64,000 nucleotides of DNA from Apostichopus japonicus (GCF_037975245.1 NC_092571.1:24063564-24127563), one strand, 5' to 3'. Shown: positions 1 to 12,767, counted from the stretch's first letter. Numbers and translations are program-made. Notes: generated from the letters alone by a model not told the origin.

Positions 1-518
1 CCTTAACGTTTGAAGCAGCGTATAAGGGAACCTTGCATAGCCCTCGTTCACGCTTTCGTGTAGTGTTGTACCTACTTTCCGAACTATGTTCGAAATAGGC
101 TATATGAATATTGCAATCTTTCTATTGCCATATTTTCTGTAGCTAAAGCCGTCTGCTCGCTTACAGTTCCTTGATATTTTACTTAGAGTCATACATAGAT
201 ATGAACGATGTTCCAGATAGACGATTTGAAGTACCGTACAGAATTCTGATATTCTTATCGAAACCAACCCAAACGTAACATAACTTTGCGAGTTTTCACA
301 CACCCTCTCACCTCCCTCTTCACACTGCCAAATTGACTTCCTAAGTCTTCCTTAAATGTAGTAAAAACGTATGATTTTAACTATAATGCAATGACAAAAA
401 GAAGAATTGTAACATGTTACGAGGGGAAAATAAATACTAAATAATGTCAGCTTACTGCCAGATTTACTCAACAACGTTGTAGAATCATGATAATGTGGAC
501 CAACCAGGCCCTCTAATA
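1..518. other. Gene-free stretch
   Basis: No splice-flanked exon, transposon terminus or RNA gene was seen. Short open frames here lack any recognisable motif. Confidence 0.4.
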
Positions 519-901
519 TTTATGCAATGTAACTATTGTGTTAATTCTGTCCAACAATTGCCTGCGTAACTGGTCTCTGTACTACAATGTAACTACTGTG
601 TTAGTGCTGTCCAAGAATTGCCTGCGTATCTCGTCTCTGTACTACAATGTAGATACAGTGTTCTGTTGTTCATTCTGTCCAAGAATTGCCTGCGTATCTC
701 GTCTCTGTACTACAATGTAACTATTGTGTTAATCCTGTCCAAGAGTTGCCTGCGTAGCTCGTCTCTGTACTACAATGTAAATATTGTGTTAATCCTGTCC
801 AAGAGTTGCATGCGTAGCTCATCTCTGTACTACAATGTAACTATTGTGTTAATCCTGTCCAAGAATTACCTACGTAGCTCGTCTCTGTACTAATATATCA
901 C
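519..901. repeat. 60-bp minisatellite, about six units
   Basis: Units start with CTGTCCAAGAATTGCCTGCG at 547, 607, 675, 735, 795 and 855, with a partial unit before 547. The period is 60 bp except one 68-bp unit carrying an 8-bp insertion near 660. Because 60 is a multiple of three and a unit lacks stops in one frame, plus-strand frames show a 20-residue periodic translation. It has no signal, start context or family resemblance and is read as a repeat artefact. Confidence 0.92.
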
Positions 902-3900
902 AGCTATAACAAGTAACTTCAATATTCAAGTTAAACAATAATTTAGCTTTTGATTGATGAAAGTTAATTCAAATTCTTGCGCTATTATTTTTCTGATTAA
1001 AATTTGGGAAATTGGAAGCAAAGCAATTTCAGACATGATATTTAATTATCTTTATATAAATGTTATCAATAGCTCTTTAATATAGGCCTTGTTACATTTA
1101 TCGGTATGTGGTACATTAAAATTATTCTCAGTATTGGCTGGCAAAATTTGCCATACTGAATTAAATATACTAAAAAAGAGTGTTACATCCCAATCCTCTG
1201 ATTTTAAACACTGGATTTGTATCCTTGCAGGCTATATTCTTTTACAATATTCGAATACGAAAAAAATAAATTAAGAACGTAAGAAACCCCCATCCGATTT
1301 TCAGCTATTAAAATATACCTGGTTTCAGCTTAGGGTTGTACTTAACACTGTTAGGTGCTTCAAGGTACTAACATATATACAATATGCTTATACCCTATAT
1401 GTTTACAGAGAAAACATCTCCAAATCTAGGGCATCTCTCCCGAGAAGATGACATTCCACTAATCTTATCGATTTTGGCAAATGAAAACAGCCAAAGTCTC
1501 CTTTCTTACTCTTTATGCGTTCCATACACATGTGATATATAGTTTGAAGTTGTGGAGATTGTCGGAGCATTTACGTTCGCATATGTATACAGACATTGCT
1601 ATGCTGTAGCGTCCCAAAAACTGATTAAATGCTTGGCTGGAGTTAGTTAACGTTCACCACCTTCAGACATTATGGATGTTTCATGCATAACGAAGTATAG
1701 ATATGACCTATATGTGTCATATAAGAGAAAATGGTAAAAGAAAAAAAAAGTATGTTGTACAGAACGAGTCAAGTCAACTGTTACATCTTTAAATTGGACG
1801 ACAAATTAAAGCAAGAGTGTTAAGGTGTGACTTTAGGAGTGAAGAAAGCCAAAGAGGCTGCAAAAAGAATTCAGAAAATATCAAATATCAAATAAAACAT
1901 GGTGCTTTTGACTAGAACAATTTTACAATATGAATGAAAAGCCTATGTGTAAATGAGACATTACAGATATGTCATAATATTTGTTTTGGGGCCTCTGTGG
2001 ATGCAATGTTGTTTCTTTATTTCTTTCCTGAAAAAAAAACTTCTTAGGCTAAAACAAAAAGAAAGAGAAAAAATGTTTCAAAATGTCTACCTTGTTTTAT
2101 TGTTTCATTATATTTGAGTGATAAATTTAGATATTTTACAGCATATATATTTGCATTGCCATTGGATTTTGAGTATATAATAATATCGATTTTTTTTTTC
2201 AATATTGAACTGAATGCAAAATGATTTTTCTAAGTTGTAACCCTGCAAGGAGCTTAATTTAGTGTATCCTAATTGGTATGCACCTGGCATAATGGAAAAA
2301 ATGAAACTGCATTTTAAATTTTTATAGTAATGTTCTATGAATCATTTAAAACCATATATGCGAGAGGTATTACATGTTTATCAGCTATAAAATCATGATT
2401 GATTCTATACCAAACGAAAATCAAATCACTCTTTACACTTTCTATGACATTAAAATGTATCTAGCCAAGTTTAGCTATAGGGTTTTATCGGGGCTTTTGA
2501 AAAAAATGATTTATATCTTTATGATGAACTGATGGTAAAAGAAGAAAAAGGAAACATGAAATGATTTTCAAAAAGACTATAAAATTGTTAGTTATTGGCA
2601 TTTTTGCCTCTTACGAAACCTCCGCTGGTATTTCCTCCAGATAAAACTGAAGCGAAAGATAGAATCGACATTTGCAGGTTTTAGATATAGAACTACAAGC
2701 AATTTGTGTTTTAGAAACTTCGAGCGCATTTTAATTCTCCCGACATCGGAAGCATTCTGAAAGATATGATGTTTCGATAATTTTGACAGGAAAGTTAATT
2801 GGCGTTGAAATGTTTTTACGGCTTTTAGAGATTTCTTGAGCGGAGACCATCAATCCTTGCTAGAGGCGCAGAAGACGCTTCTTTTCTGGTAAAAAAACCC
2901 AGACAACACTTTGGGCCTCTTACGTTATCTGTTTGGCACGCATTGAAAAATATAAACTGTACAAAGAGTCCCGGAACCATCTTCGGAAGGATTATTATTA
3001 TTACTTTTTATATTCTATATATATATATATATATGATATTCATATGATATTCATACTGATCATACTTCTATTCTGGTTGGCGTGAATATCAATGCAGGAA
3101 GATCCACCCATATTGTGACGTGTGGTTTTGAATATTTATGTCCATGATATACACAAAAGTAACAAAATCCATGGTGTCAGAACTCGTCAGGAGTAACCTT
3201 GACTATTTTTGATATCCCGTATACTACTCTCACTCACTCTGTCAATCATTTTGTCTTTTTTATTTATTTTTTATTGTTTGAATTTTCTTTTGGAAAATAT
3301 AAACATACGTGTACGTTTAAAATTGTTATAATATCAAATTCCGATTCGATAAATATAATCAAAGCAGAAACTAATGTAATTTTAGTAAAGGTTCAGTAGA
3401 GTTTATCTCTCCTGCACACGTCGTTTATGATAGAGCAATGTAAATGAGATTCAACGTGTGGTTGAAAGAGAGAATACCATCAACAAGATAAGAAAACAAG
3501 ATAGAAAAGCTGCTGGGCAGGTCATCTAAGATTTTCTTCCTACATATCTATAAGACAGGAAAACAGACGCTTGTATCAAATTTTACAAAGATGTATTTGA
3601 GAGGATGCGTTATGTGATACGAGACACATTTGCAACCTGAGGTTTTAAACTTTGATTGATAGCTTATAGCTGTAAGCAACCAACAGATTAATGTATTTTT
3701 TCCCCTTTTTTGCTATACAATTCATGGTTAGGAACTGGGAGAAATATAAGACAACGTAACATGTACGGTGAGAGGCTTAAAGGGAAACAACTTAGCTACC
3801 AATACGCTGTAATAACAGACAAACTCAAAAAAAAACACAAAGGTGTTTTATATCAAGCCTTCGATGAGTTGTTGAAAGAAGTACGAGGCAGGCGTGTAAC

Positions 3901-4271
3901 ATGCAATCTCCATTTTTGATCACATGTAGGACAGACACGTATAGGCCATGGTACATAGGGCATTTATGTGCTCTGTTTTCAATTTCCGTGCAACTGATCG
4001 AGGGAGGGGCTAAATTTATCACAGAATGATGAATTCGGAGTTGCTAATCACAAATTGCTTTATCCCCACGTATGGTTGTGGTTAAGCGAGAAGAAAATTC
4101 ATGGAAAAGGGAGTTACATTACCATACTTAAAACCCATATACCAGTTCCACTACTACTGTTTTACTGAAGTGAGAAAGTACACTAACACTGCAAGTTTCA
4201 TGGGAGTTCACTCAATTTTTTTTTTATTTCAGACCTTGCATGAAATCATAAATGAATTATGACTGCTAAAA
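902..4271. other. Gene-free AT-rich stretch
   Basis: No supported gene. It holds a short (TA)n run near 3016-3034 and long A/T runs. Open frames are short and have no family signature. Confidence 0.4.
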
Positions 4272-4395
4272 TATGTTAGCTAATTAACCAATTGGTTAAT
4301 TAGATTAATTAGTTAAAAAACATTGTTAACTAGTTAATTATCTTAATGCATTAATTATTAAAAATCCTACTAATTTATTAGCCAGTTAATTAAGG
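4272..4395. repeat. TTAA-rich palindromic patch
   Basis: The patch is built from repeated TTAATTA-type words. It contains a perfect 24-bp palindrome at 4280-4303, centred on CCAATTGG. It could form a cruciform, but no flanking duplication or element boundary was found. Confidence 0.6.
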
Positions 4396-4539
4396 CCATT
4401 TTAATCAGTTGAAAGGATTGATTATATATGGTAGAAAACAAAAAGGAAGGAAATTTCAAATAATCTTCAAAACTTCATCCACATCTTTGTTTGTATATAG
4501 AGAAGTTGGACTGAGTAGGTTGTAACATGGACTTCCTTT

Positions 4540-5080
4540 ACATAAAGATTTTCTCAATCGCCTTGAAAGAATGCTATACCCTCCCAAACCAAATTTGACT
4601 ACAACTCAAACTATGAGCACTTTATTCATTCAAAAGTGAAATACTTTACCAAGCCTGATGACTCAAAAGACAGATGCTTATCCACTCTATTCGAGGTGCA
4701 AGAAGATGAGAGATACTACCTCCGCTGGACGACACGATACCATTCCTAGTTAAGTCCAAGCTTTGCTAAAATAAGACTCCCTTTCATCAATTTTCCTGAA
4801 AGAATGCTTACATCCTTCCAAATACAATATTCACTATTAAATACAAAACAAACAAAAAAAAGTACCACACTTCCGGGTGGGGACTGATACAGCACTCCAA
4901 GTAAAATACTCAATTTTCCTGAAATATGGCCACATCATCCCAAATACAATTTTTTTCTAGTAATTTACAACAACAAAAAACTTCCAATCTTTGATCATGA
5001 GCATTTCGTTCATTCGGAAAAATTAAATCCTTACCCATCCTGATGACTGCCAAGGCTGATTGTTTACCAGACAAAGTGAA
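4540..5080. repeat. Degenerate repeated segments
   Basis: Diverged copies of the same phrases recur: CCTGAAAGAATGCT-like at 4561 and 4795, CCTGAAATATGG at 4918, CATTCATTC-like followed by CCTGATGACT at 4625-4660 and 5010-5050. The spacing suggests an old tandem or dispersed repeat of roughly 130-250 bp. The boundaries are uncertain. Confidence 0.4.
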
Positions 5081-5819
5081 ATAATACTCAAAAGGAAATT
5101 TGCTTGTTCTCTAATTTATTTCGTTGCTCATCTCTCTCTTTTTCTCTTTCTCTTTTACTCAGTCTTTTACAAGTTGTGTTTTGTCTTATTCTCATTTCTC
5201 ACTCAACCTTTCTCTCTGAAGAACAGTTTACAACTGACCACTGTCTCTAAAAACACACTATTCAGTAACTCAATACAATACATGCTAATTTTACATAAAC
5301 AAAAACAGAATGGTTGGGCAAACAATAGATGGCATTTTGAAAGCATTTGCCTATTTTCATAACATAGCAGGTGCAAAATTGTTAGACTACTTTACTCTCT
5401 AGAACATTCTCCCCTTCCATGAGGTACTCTACCTCAAGTATAAAAAACAAAACAAAATTAATACATTTTACTCATACATTAACCATCAAGAATCTTTCTT
5501 CATTACTGCAAATCTATGTACAGTAAAATATTTTTGGAGTATTTATATCACATAATATTGAACTTATATATAACACTTTCTGTCTACATTCGACACAAAC
5601 ACATGGAAACACTTTTTTAAATTAAACATGTATGCTTATATGGTATGTTCTTATACCAAAATTCACTGATACAAATGCAATAGATCTTGGACTGTGTACA
5701 GTCTGAAGGGAATTTATAACCGCTTCTAAGTAAAATTTACTTTACCACAAAAACTTAACTTAATCTAGGATTTCCACACGACAAATCTTTGTAATGTTTC
5801 TCAAATAAACAACTCTAAA
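5081..5819. other. Gene-free stretch beside the BEL/Pao fragment
   Basis: No gene seen. It follows the 3' side of the minus-strand BEL/Pao fragment, but I could not identify an LTR, a polypurine tract or the pol C-terminus here. Confidence 0.35.
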
Positions 5820-6435
5820 CTAAATAGGCATGCTTATAGCTTTTACAGGAGCCACCTTTGCTTTTAAAGCTACTAGCTGCACCCTGATTCCATTTACCCC
5901 CATGGTTGTTAAATAAACCACAGCTGCATATGCATCACTCGAAGCATTACAAAACACATGCATTCTTTGGTCTGCGTTACCCTTTGGGCACAAGCATATT
6001 CCAATATCAATTTTGTCTAAATTAACTAAATTTTCCAACCACCTTCTGATTTCAGATTCTAGACCCCCTACATTAGGATCATCCCAATCAAGTCCTTTTT
6101 CCCCAATTATTTTGCATTCAAATATTAGCTACTACTATAATAGGCCCAATAATTCCAAGAGGGTCAAACACTGATGATAGCTTGCTTAAAACAATTTGCT
6201 TGGTTAAGGTTTCAACATTACTAACCATTACTGGCTTCTTAAGTTGAAATTTGTCTGACTCTGCATGCCAAGTCAATCCTAAGGTCTTTGTTGACGGCAA
6301 CCTCTGTCTAGTTTTATGAACTGACTTAGCCCTATGTTCCTTTGGAATCCCTTCTAAAAGCGTCTTTGAGTTTGATATCCATTTCATGGGTTTCATGCCC
6401 GCTTGGCCCCGTAGAGCAACCAACTGGGTATACAA
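5820..6435 (-). pseudogene. BEL/Pao retrotransposon pol fragment (A17-type region, decayed)
   Basis: Read on the minus strand from 6435 down, the translation matches the part of BEL/Pao Pol that follows the reverse transcriptase palm. It has KWISNS and SVFDPLGIIGP, then GLDWDD and a W-rich segment, then HVFCNASSDAYAAVVYL and KAKVAPVK, which is the family's Asp-Ala-Ser block leading into RNase H. The reading is broken: an in-frame stop lies near 6120, followed by a one-base frame change in the nearby G/A run, and a second frame resumes and runs to 5820. The usual PRLEL continuation after the last motif is missing. N-terminal gag, protease and palm motifs, integrase and LTRs were not found, so this is an old truncated copy. 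Family assignment is confident; the element's borders are unknown. Confidence 0.8.
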
Positions 6436-7777
6436 TTCTTATATCCTTTCCACCATTAACAATCTCACACCTCATACTGTAAGTGTCACTACCAGTCTTT
6501 TCGCTGTGAACTTATAAGGTTTCATTTTGACGGAATGACAAATGAAGCATTCATTCGGAAACATGTGGCGTTCCCTCCACTCTCTTGGACCACTTGTATT
6601 GTCGGACCAGAGGGCGCGTTTCCTCGGCGGTTCGTTTTCATCTGCGTCATCATTCAGCTTGTTTACATCCGTTTCTATATGAGTAAAATTTAAAAAAAAA
6701 ATAGCTGTTAAATAATGTTTTGCAACAAGAAGGTAAGTTTTAAAATTTTGAGCAAGGATTATTTGCCTCCAGTTTTTGTTACTTAAGATTCAAAGCATTT
6801 CGCCCCCAACTTTCACTCCCTAATCATTAGGATCATTCAATAATCAAAAAGGAAAATAATATTTAGAGTTTAACTTTTATGTTTAAAAATTTGAAGGAAG
6901 AATAAATTGCCAATGTTCAGCAACATGCTCTAGCAAAATCTTTGAATTTCTTAAAGGCATTTAAAGTTACTGTACCTCGCAATCTTAACACAAGTTGACA
7001 GAAAAGGTTACATTTCCAAATTCAAAATGCATATACTCTTGTAAATACTGTTTTTATTTTGTTTACTGTATTTGCTGTAACAAAAAAATTAATCTATATA
7101 TGTCTTCTTCCTATTGAGGGCCCATTCCCATAAGTCATAATGAACTAAGAAGTACATGCATACCATCAGTGTATCAGGACTACAGTACGTATATTGACTC
7201 ATGTTTGAACGATGACAAGAAAATTACAACAAGAAAATTAAATTTTGCTGATAAAATATGCTCTATGTAGGCTATATGCAGTAGGCTATATGCAGTGTTT
7301 TTGATCAAACCTGTAATTTGCTTTGTCAGCCTGGTGTAACCCACAAGTTGAGACATTTGAAAGAAATATGCTGGTCAATGGTGTTGTTTACATCACAGTC
7401 AAACTGTTTACTAATAGACCTTATACTGTGTGTGAGCATATCTTTTCTGTCCAGATTGAATTTGAAAAGCCAGATTTGAATTAGGGTAAAATTTACATAG
7501 GCCCACTACTAGTAGATATTATGCCTTGCACCAGCAAGATATTTCTATCGCTATATTACCTTTGCATAGTGGTTATATTGTGTACGTTAAAATTCGCCAA
7601 GTTTAGTCAAATTGGCTGAGCTCTACGCCGAACATACATTTCTTTTCCAAGTGGGCAATTTGGAAACAGTGGTAGGGCCTAGCCGCCTAGGCCTAACTAA
7701 AATTAAGGGGCTGGTTGGGGAAAAAAATGGATTAATACAGAATCTTACACACTTTTGACAAAAATACTAGTACATAC
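6436..7777. other. Gene-free stretch
   Basis: No supported gene. A consensus donor (AAG followed by GTAAGT) sits at about 6732 on the plus strand after a short ATG frame, but no acceptor or partner exon was found. On the minus strand this would be the intron following the exon-like unit at 7778-8127. Confidence 0.3.
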
Positions 7778-8127
7778 CTGCAGCGCGTTTTTCAGCGAGT
7801 TTTGCCTGCCTTTTGACTTTAGTTATGTCGCAAAACCGTTTGTAACATTCAATGTGGTACAGTATCATCATATATGTCTCGATGTAGTAAAACTTCCCCA
7901 ACACATTCTGGAATTGTTAACGTTAGGCCGATCGCCGTCGCGGAATTTCTGGCTATTTCTGCCTCCTTGCAATCAAATTGTGTCCACTCCAAGGCAAATT
8001 TCTTAAATCTCTCTTATGAATTACTTGTCAGTTCAATAAATTTTGATTTAGAGCAATCTTTAACGTGTATAATACAGTTTTCTCGAAGCGACTTTCGTGT
8101 AACACCTCCACTACTGAACGCGGCCAT
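7778..8127 (-). pseudogene. Exon-like sequence of unknown family, broken
   Basis: On the minus strand a frame opens at ATG (8127-8125, strong context AAAAATGG) with MAAFSSGGVTRKSLRENC. It continues in a polar, protein-like composition to IECYKRFCDITKVKRQAKL and ends at a consensus donor: CTGCAG followed by GTATGTA at 7777-7771. Two defects interrupt it: an in-frame TAA just after the residues ELTSNS (about 8011), and a one-base frame change near 7850. The CY-R-F cysteine block resembles N-terminal regions of multi-copy uncharacterised genes in marine invertebrates, but I cannot name the family. It may be the first exon of a decayed gene or retrogene, or carry sequence errors. A functional gene is unlikely as read. 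Confidence 0.4.
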
Positions 8128-8884
8128 TTTTGTTTTCGGAACAATTGTTCTGTCAATATTAACAAACGTTGTGATTGGTTGATTCGCCGAAATTTCGTGT
8201 ATGCCGCAAGAATGTCTCTCGTACGACATTTCTGATTGGTAGAACATAGCCTCGTACAATAACGCAAAAGGACCCGATTTCTGTTAGATTTTTACCAATA
8301 TTTAAGCATATATACCAGCATCGCAAGTGGGGACAACTGAATATCCATTCAGAATAATATTTTCATATTTATCATTCACATATTATCCCCTCCCTCTTTG
8401 AGTTGCACGGAATGAAACGAAATCAAGGGATGTACCACGGCCTAGTAACGTCACCATCCGACCACGGAGGAGTGTGTACCCCAGAATCCTGGTCACTAAG
8501 TCTTCCTGAAATACTGACTTAGAAGGATGCATCCAATGTATTCATCAACACTGGCGTATACAGCCTCGTGGAACGATGTTGTTCAATAGAATCAAACCAA
8601 ATAACAGAACCAAACAGAACATGTCCCTTCTTCACAACTATAAATACCGAGTACACGGAAGACCCCACCCAACAACACTGCTGGGGATGGGATCCGCGAA
8701 ACTAGAGATGAGAATGGAGCGGGTATATACTCTCTCGCAAATACTATACGCCGTCAATTAAAAATATTGACTTGAAACATTTTTCAATCGAAGGTTAGAC
8801 TGAAATTTTCAATCTGAAGTAAGTGAAAGACATATACGAGAATGAGAGTATAATACAAAGTCTAACTTAATTGACAGTGTCTCA
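8128..8884. other. Gene-free stretch
   Basis: No supported gene. The first part is the upstream side of the broken minus-strand exon. The end (8877-8884, GTGTCTCA) is the left target duplication of the hAT element that follows. Confidence 0.35.
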
Positions 8885-10197
8885 CAAGGGCGGCGGAAGC
8901 ACTTTTAATCTGGGGGCAAGGGCGGCGGAAGCACTTTAAATCTGGGGGGGGGGCACCGACATCAAAGGGCACTTTGCAGAAATTCGATTGGACTGATGCA
9001 GCCTTATATTTAGTACCCTTTTTAACTCTTATTGTATGATCTTATTTGCGTATACACATCACTCCACCAACGCCCCCCCCCCCCCCCGTCAAGGTAATTA
9101 TGCATACTAGCACTGCAATATCCAATGTGCAAATTGGGAAACAAGGAACAAGTTTTCTTTTGAGACAAAATGAGGTGAAAACATGCTAGTTGCTAATGTA
9201 GGAATCTTCCGAATTAGACTTTATTTCTTGTTAATATCTTAACAATTTTTTTCCATTCGAAATAGCTTTGAGTTTGACCCACAGAAATTCATTAAAAGTC
9301 AGGGGCGTAGCCAGGATTGGCAAAGTTGTATGCACGACTATCTGAGCGGAGCGCCACCATCAGTTGGCGCGGAGCGTAGAAGAAAATTTTTGGTTTTACA
9401 AACCCCTCAGATGGCCGGAAACGGCCCTTCCCGAGTGTTTATTCTGGTTCCCTGGCCTCTTGCTAACTTGAGACACCTCAATTTTTATGTAGAAAAAGGG
9501 CACATTTTTAACCTGAGGAAAAGTGGGGGGGGCATGTGCCCCCTGTGCCCCCCCCGGTTCCGCCGCCCTTGTCTGGGGGGGCACCGACATCAAAGGGCAC
9601 TTTGCAGAAACTCGATTGAACTGATGCAGCCTGATATTTAGTACCCTTTATAACTCTTATTGTATTATCTTATTTGCGTATACACATCACTCCATCAACG
9701 CCCCCCCCCCCCCCCTCAAAGAAAAATGCATACTAGCACTGCAATATCCAATGTGCAAATTGGGAAACAAGGAACAAGTTTTCTTTTGAGACAAAATGAG
9801 GTGAAATCATGCTAGTTGCTAATGTAGGAATCTTCCGAATTAGAGTTTATTTCTTGTTAATATCTTAACCAATTTTTTCCATTCGAAATAGCTTTGAGTT
9901 TGACCCACAGAAATTCATTAAAAGTCAGGGGCGTAGCCAGGATTTGCAAAGTTGTATGCACGACTATCTGAGCGGAGCGCCACCATCAGTTGGCGCGGAG
10001 CGTACAAGAAATTTTTTGGTTTTACAAACCCCTCAGATGGCCGGAAACGGCCCTTCCTGAGTGTTCATCTGGTTCCCTGGCCTCTTGCTAACTTGAGACA
10101 CCTCAATTTTTATGTAGAAAAAGGGCACATTTTTAACCTGAGGAAAAGTGGGGGGGGGCACGTGCCCCCTGTGCCCTCCCCGGTTCCGCCGCCCTTG
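8885..10197 (+). mobile_element. Dimeric non-autonomous hAT-type element
   Basis: The element is bounded by CAAGGGCGGCGGAA at 8885 and its inverted copy ending at 10197. It is flanked on both sides by the exact 8-bp sequence GTGTCTCA (8877-8884 and 10198-10205). An 8-bp duplication with a CA-G terminus is the hAT superfamily signature. The interior is a head-to-tail duplication: about 8949-9571 is repeated at 9572-10197 with few differences, and the first right terminus (ending 9571) survives at the junction. The first 32 bp are also duplicated (8885-8916 and 8917-8948). Each monomer has C-runs, G-runs and an internal CAGGGGCGTAGCCAGG (9300, 9926) that looks like the end of an older element. 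No transposase is encoded; short open frames inside are incidental. Confidence 0.88.
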
Positions 10198-10532
10198 GTG
10201 TCTCAAGTCTTAACAAATTACATATAACTTTTCTATATATCAACCCGAAGGATTGCAAACCTCATCTGTTCCACTACTAACACTAAAATTTAACCAAAAG
10301 AAATTATTTCCAGAGGCAATTTTACTTCAAATTCACTTAAGCACCATGTAATAATATACTTGCATGATATGTAAGAAACTTCATTACTTTTCCATGCCAT
10401 GGGGTGGGGTTGGGTGGAGTGGGGGGTTGAGTAGCGGTTAGAAATAACCTACGTGACGCTGGAGATGGTTTAGGAATAATTTGGACGTTATTCTGTATTA
10501 TTAAATGGTGCAATTTTACTTATGTAGCAGTT

Positions 10533-10536
<4 letters not shown>
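10198..10536. other. Gene-free stretch
   Basis: Begins with the right GTGTCTCA duplication of the preceding element. Nothing else recognisable. Confidence 0.4.

Positions 10537-10596
<60 letters not shown>
10537..10596. repeat. (TA)n microsatellite
   Basis: Uninterrupted TA dinucleotides of about 60 bp, followed by unique sequence. Confidence 0.97.
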
Positions 10597-10597
<1 letters not shown>

Positions 10598-12654
10598 GCC
10601 CAGCCATGCAGTTTGTTTATACTGCTGAGACTACACGTTGAATTATATATATATAAAAACTCGATTAACAAGGCTGTGCATTAGATTAATATTTAATGCG
10701 GTAGGTCGATAGAGCCTAAACTTATTCGTTATTTTTCCTGTGCCACATAACACTTGCAATTATATTATTATTATTATTCTGAGGTAACCGTTTCCTAGTC
10801 CCCCACGGAGTCAAGATGTCAAAAGCCAATTTGGTTTCGAACTACATATGAATAAAATTTGGCGGAAACGTTGCGATGTGTTCGTATGTGATGTCAAATT
10901 AGGTTTGATCTCGATTGCTTGTGGGATTTTATCCAACTTTTATGCAGCAAAGAAGACCTATTCTTCAAGACTTTCCATTGACTTTTTGAGTTTTTGCGAA
11001 GAAAAGAAGAAAAAAGAAGAAGAAGAAGAAGGAAACAAAATATAGACTCACGCTGTACAGAGTGATCGCGGGAGTGGGGATGGGTGGGGGATGGGGTGGG
11101 GGAGGGTGTGGGGAGGTGGTGGTGGTACGGATTGTGTGACAAAATATGTCAAAGAAAAATCTTAGAAACATTAAGAACATAATTCAAGATATAGTTCCTT
11201 AACAATACCTTCATGAAGGTTCTTACACTCAAAATTACTCCATTAGACATTTAGGCGCAAAGGCATCTGTTTCTCAATTGTAGGTTATCATAAAATAATA
11301 TACTGATATATTTTCTGAAACTGAAATGATATTCCATTCACACTATTTTTTTCAACTGTTAAGTATATGTAGGGAGTGCTCGTAAAGGGTTTTCTAAGCA
11401 CTTCCTTTTCACAACTCTTTGTATTTTTGTTACTTATATATGTGCTTTTATTATCACCTGAATGTTGTGATAAAGCAAATATATAATAGATATGAAATTG
11501 AATATTGTTTGGCTTCTTCTTGTTTGGGTGATTGCATTATTTTGTTTTCATACTGCCGGAAAGCTATACGGCCAGGTTTTGGATTTGCAGTTATAACATT
11601 TGCAGTTATAGTTGAAGCATTTAAACATGTCATATATCTGACATGTCAGATCCATAGTTAAAGAACCTTTATGTATGAATAAAAATCCTACGGTGGAGCA
11701 TTAACGACATCTTCCCCTAATCTATATAATGCAATTAATATTTCATAACTAGCTACCTCTGATATTGAAAGTAATTTTAGGCCTAGGCAAGGTGTTGGTA
11801 CGATACTGTCAGTGATGTCGAGAGCCGGAACGAATGACTTCACCGTGACCTCATTTGTAAAATCTTAAATATTCCCTACGTGGGCTTATCTTATATGAAA
11901 ATGATAATTCACCATCCACTATCCCATATTTCATGAGGCCCTTTACTTTACCCGGACCCCGCTGCTGTAACCCCCTCCCCCTCCCCGACCCCCTCGTCAT
12001 ACCTGTATGAGGTAGTAATGTAGTTACAGATGGTGGTACGCGTCTATTGTACCATTACTAAGAAAACAAGGTTAATTATTAAATTTTGTACATGTGTATT
12101 TTATTAACAGGGACTTTAACTTTGCTAAGAGAACCAGCTGTCTTGGGGCTATGCTATAGCTTAAGCCTAACTATATCAGTATGATTGGCGGTGGGAGCCA
12201 CACGTATATACACATAACATTCACCTATCGTTACATTCATACAGGCTAATGCACGCTTCTGTCACCATTCACCTTTTACCAAGTAAAACATATTTATCTT
12301 TGAGTTTCACCGTTCAATCTTGAATGCTTATCAAACTGTACGAAATTAAATTTATTCCTTTACCCCTCGAGGCGAAACAACTTTATCTAGGGCTCTCCTG
12401 TCTCTAACGTCATTTATGGACTCTAGAGTTAAAATAGGTCAGTTGTAGCAACGATGTTTTAAAGAGGCTTACTTCACAGGTTATTGATTAAGAGCACTCT
12501 CTATTGTAGTATCATTTTCCCTTTCTTTAAATATTTTAATTGCAGTACTCTTTTGGTGTCATTCAATTATTAGAAACTTCCTTTAATTTTTAGGCGTAAT
12601 TGTTATTGTTTGAACATATTTACATTGTTCTTATATGTATCTGTTAAACATTGT
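10597..12654. other. Gene-free stretch
   Basis: No supported gene. It contains a GAA/AGA-rich patch followed by a G-rich patch (about 11005-11130) whose complement gives Pro/His-rich frames that are only compositional. Confidence 0.4.
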
Positions 12655-12704
12655 TTCTTGAGGCGTTGTTATACCATTGTTTTTTCGTCTCAAATGTCAC
12701 TTTC

Positions 12705-12764
<60 letters not shown>
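12655..12764 (-). repeat. 53-bp dispersed repeat abutting (TA)n
   Basis: Positions 12655-12707 are identical over 53 bp to the complement of 50244-50296, and in both places a (TA)n tract (here 12708-12764) directly abuts the same end. This is a shared element end or tail, not chance. The family is not identified. Confidence 0.85.

Positions 12765-12767
<3 letters not shown>

Noticed and set aside
6726-6737. Possible plus-strand first exon ending in AAG-GTAAGT
   Set aside because: Only a few codons long, with no downstream acceptor or conserved partner.
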